Shown here: in pieces, positions 62,395 to 64,000 of the stretch | How the letters are laid out: every line of letters starts with the position of its first letter | Position numbering within the stretch: position 1 is the stretch's first letter | Assembly: GCF_044597725.1 (NCBI RefSeq) | Contig: NZ_CP139003.1 | Coordinates: 2,728,001-2,792,000, forward strand | Length of the DNA stretch: 64,000 nucleotides | Source: Bermanella sp044597725 | Lineage (GTDB): Bacteria; Pseudomonadota; Gammaproteobacteria; Pseudomonadales; Oceanobacteraceae | Direction: 5' to 3' | Program-made: the position numbers and the translations under genes | The notes under the pieces: model-generated | The model's database searches: none | What the model was told of the DNA's origin: nothing | The model's input: only the letters and a program-made list of their open reading frames with translations

Positions 62395-62964
62395 TCAGAA
62401 ATGATAGCGCACTTGAGCGAACGTGGCATTGAGATCTGCATCTAGATCAATTTGTGAATTCTTTAAAACAAAGCTCCATTCCTTCATGCGATACTGCACA
62501 CCAAGGGCATAAAAGAAACTTCGATCACTACCGTCTTCTAGTTCTACTGCCGAAGCCGCATTTTGGGCTTCGTCAATGTCCAAATCAATGGTGATGCCGC
62601 CAAACTCCCCTAGTACTTTCCAATGACTGCTGAGGGGGTATTGACCAATCACACTGAGACTCATGCCATTACCTTTCATTCCCATTTCTTCATGTTCGCC
62701 AATATCCACTAATGAAAACTCGTAACCCAAGTATTGCGATTGCTGAAAACCGACAAGAAAGGAAAAACCGAAATCACGACTGGATTCACCGCCTTCTTCC
62801 GTAGCAATGTTGGATACGCCAGCGCCTGTGTAAAACCCAGTATCTTGTTCGTTGGCTTGGCAAATAACCGTGACAAAACCACAGGCTAAAACAAAGCATG
62901 CTTTGTTCAACCAAGGCTTTGGTGTATTAAAAATGGATAAGATTGCATTCATCATGGCCGGCAC
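62395..62964 (-). CDS. Outer-membrane beta-barrel protein, small
   Basis: 189 residues. Signal peptide ending near VICQA, then alternating hydrophobic strands and the terminal FAQVRYHF, the aromatic C-terminus needed for BamA insertion. The fold is that of an eight-strand OmpA/OmpW-like barrel (STSVIGQYPL-type strands are visible). Ligand unknown. An ATG four codons in is equally possible. Confidence 0.78.
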   Translation of the reverse strand: MPAMMNAILSIFNTPKPWLNKACFVLACGFVTVICQANEQDTGFYTGAGVSNIATEEGGESSRDFGFSFLVGFQQSQYLGYEFSLVDIGEHEEMGMKGNGMSLSVIGQYPLSSHWKVLGEFGGITIDLDIDEAQNAASAVELEDGSDRSFFYALGVQYRMKEWSFVLKNSQIDLDADLNATFAQVRYHF

Positions 62965-62971
62965 CTGTGTA

Positions 62972-63019
62972 AAAGAAAAAATAGGTCTCTAGACTATCAG
63001 ACTAGAGGAGAGGCCTATT
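62972..63019 (-). terminator. Rho-independent terminator, minus strand
   Basis: AATAGGCCTCTCCTCTAG on the minus strand pairs with CTAGAGACCTATT, then six T and TCTTTT. It ends the transcript of the 63111 gene just before the beta-barrel gene. Confidence 0.7.
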
Positions 63020-63110
63020 TCAAGCAAACGTGTTTAGCACAAAGATAACTTAAATACGAAAGTCTAAGTTCAAAGATCGCGATAATCAAAAACGTAAGAC
63101 CGCTTATCAT

Positions 63111-63509
63111 CTAGACCTTTCTAAATTCATGGCTAAGTGAAGTTAGATACATCAGTGCGATAATGGCTCCGTTTGCTAATCCCAAAATAGAACCAATCAT
63201 AACGTCGTAGCCACCTTGAATTACTACACCTGTAAACGGTGAAATCAATATATTTACGACAGTCATAATCGTAAAAAGAGTGCGCGACCATGCTTTAAAG
63301 AAAAGCAATCCAAATAACGATATCAAGTAAACAAGTCCTAATACATAGCCAATAGGGCCATATATATCGATGATTGCTCCAAACCCAGTCCACCCCATGA
63401 GATCAAGAGACTGACTATCGTACAAGTACACCCAAGCATATGGCATAAAATACCAAACAGCATACAAAGTGATTGAAACTATAACTAATACATTAAAAAT
63501 TTTTTTCAT
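63111..63509 (-). CDS. Small membrane protein, four helices
   Basis: 132 residues, four hydrophobic segments with a polar loop LYDSQSLDLMGWTGF between helices one and two. The second half reads GVVIQGGYDVMIGSILGLAN. I do not recognise a family. It lies in an AT-rich stretch that also holds a dispersed repeat and a cassette-like gene end, so it may be accessory DNA. Confidence 0.6.
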   Translation of the reverse strand: MKKIFNVLVIVSITLYAVWYFMPYAWVYLYDSQSLDLMGWTGFGAIIDIYGPIGYVLGLVYLISLFGLLFFKAWSRTLFTIMTVVNILISPFTGVVIQGGYDVMIGSILGLANGAIIALMYLTSLSHEFRKV

Positions 63510-63750
63510 AAATTAAGAAAATTCCGTTAATGAATAATCGATACTGTCTTTGATCGATATCGGTCGATGAATCCAAATCGTTCTGATGTTTTTTCCGATA
63601 GAAACTGTTACCACTTTTTTAGAAGATCATACCCCCTCTTATGGATGGATGCCGAGGCCATCAGCAACTTGTTTGCTTTCAATATCTGGCTAATAGCTTA
63701 ATTTTACGGCTTTGATCTTAAACTCATTGGAATAAAACCATGTTTTTCTT
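63510..63750. other. Intergenic stretch between membrane-protein gene and repeat
   Basis: About 240 AT-rich bases with no gene seen. A promoter for the 63111 gene must lie here. Together with the following repeat and half site, 344 bases are free of coding sequence. Confidence 0.4.
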
Positions 63751-63814
63751 GGGTTATTATACTTTGGCATTGAGACACCCTTAAGTTATTTAAAGGTGTC
63801 CACATTATAGGGGG
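63751..63814. repeat. 64-bp dispersed repeat, copy B
   Basis: Pairs with 7046-7109 (58 of 64 identical by my count). It contains GACACCCTT ... AAAGGTGTC, an 8-of-9 inverted repeat with an ATTATTT-type loop. It lies 38 bases below the cassette-like stop at 63854, nearly the same distance as copy A from its gene. Confidence 0.75.
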
Positions 63815-63853
63815 AGCCTTTTCAGCGAGTAAATTTTCCGTAGCAGCGCCTTG

Positions 63854-64000
63854 TTAGCGCTGCCAGTATCTATCCAATGTTCTGCGTAGAATATGTGGTA
63901 AATCTCTAGCCATCATCCAAACCTCTTTATCTGGCATAAACATCTCCCTCATCATCGGATGCTCTAGAGAGAACTCGATAAGCTCATCAAACGCTTGCAC
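63854..64000 (-). CDS. C-terminal end of an unknown protein, cassette-like
   Basis: The last 48 residues of a gene that continues beyond the window; the frame is open to base 64000 and ends ARDLPHILRRTLDRYWQR. The sequence is hydrophilic and helical and I cannot place it in a family. Its TAA stop lies in GCGCTAACAAGGCGC, which resembles an attC R''-L'' half, and the stop is the start of a GCAGCGC/GCGCTGC stem (63843-63863). This suggests a gene cassette. Confidence 0.55.
   Translation of the reverse strand: MQAFDELIEFSLEHPMMREMFMPDKEVWMMARDLPHILRRTLDRYWQR

Overview
The window looks like a chromosome segment of a marine gammaproteobacterium of the Oceanospirillales/Pseudomonas side of the class. 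The evidence is protein similarity and gene order: smc-zipA-ligA, trpS-scpA-scpB-rluB, an yciO/rnm/yciI neighbourhood, an Entner-Doudoroff operon pgl-eda-edd, and a polyamine uptake and catabolism locus (puuA, gabD, potFGHI). No genus can be assigned from what I can see. I see no rRNA, tRNA, CRISPR array, prophage or complete transposase.

Layout. 0-7 kb: the end of a copper P-type ATPase, an HPP-family membrane protein with a divergent LysR regulator, a chemoreceptor, a HEWFH metallopeptidase-like protein and small unknowns. 7.1-12.2 kb: an accessory island in which six transcription units, all on the minus strand and functionally unrelated, are each followed by an attC-like recombination site. 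No integrase gene is visible. This is best read as a cluster of attC sites lacking an integron integrase (CALIN). It carries a CPBP protease, a YieH-like sugar-phosphate phosphatase, an actinobacterial-type RpiB, two unknown membrane proteins, and a two-gene DUF262 + HEPN-nuclease unit that is the best candidate for a defence or toxin-antitoxin system. 12.5-19.4 kb: a lipoprotein, DUF2956, a DJ-1/PfpI protein with a divergent LysR regulator, and pgl-eda-edd. 19.5-30.2 kb: a second chemoreceptor, then two glutamate-polyamine ligase-type genes around a semialdehyde dehydrogenase, then a polyamine ABC transporter.

30.2-40.2 kb: a roughly 600-bp intergenic block of nested inverted repeats, a HisA of the eukaryotic HIS6 type overlapping alkB, a response regulator-TPR/histidine kinase pair, MAPEG and thioesterase genes, and a secreted subtilase followed by a stand-alone protein resembling its propeptide. 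40.2-60 kb is housekeeping: rluB, scpB, scpA, trpS, yciO, rnm, yciI, ppiA, mnmC, yheU, a lytic transglycosylase, ligA, zipA, smc and a GntR regulator. 60-64 kb: a divergent SelO-like protein, a parD antitoxin whose parE partner is frameshifted, a beta-barrel protein, and the end of a gene whose stop lies in an attC-like half site next to a 64-bp repeat. The other copy of that repeat caps the cassette island at 7 kb.

Working together: potFGHI imports putrescine-type polyamines; the PuuA-type ligases glutamylate them; GabD-type dehydrogenase oxidises the resulting semialdehyde. Pgl, Edd and Eda form the Entner-Doudoroff branch, but zwf is not in the window. SMC with ScpA and ScpB forms the condensin complex, encoded at two sites about 13 kb apart.
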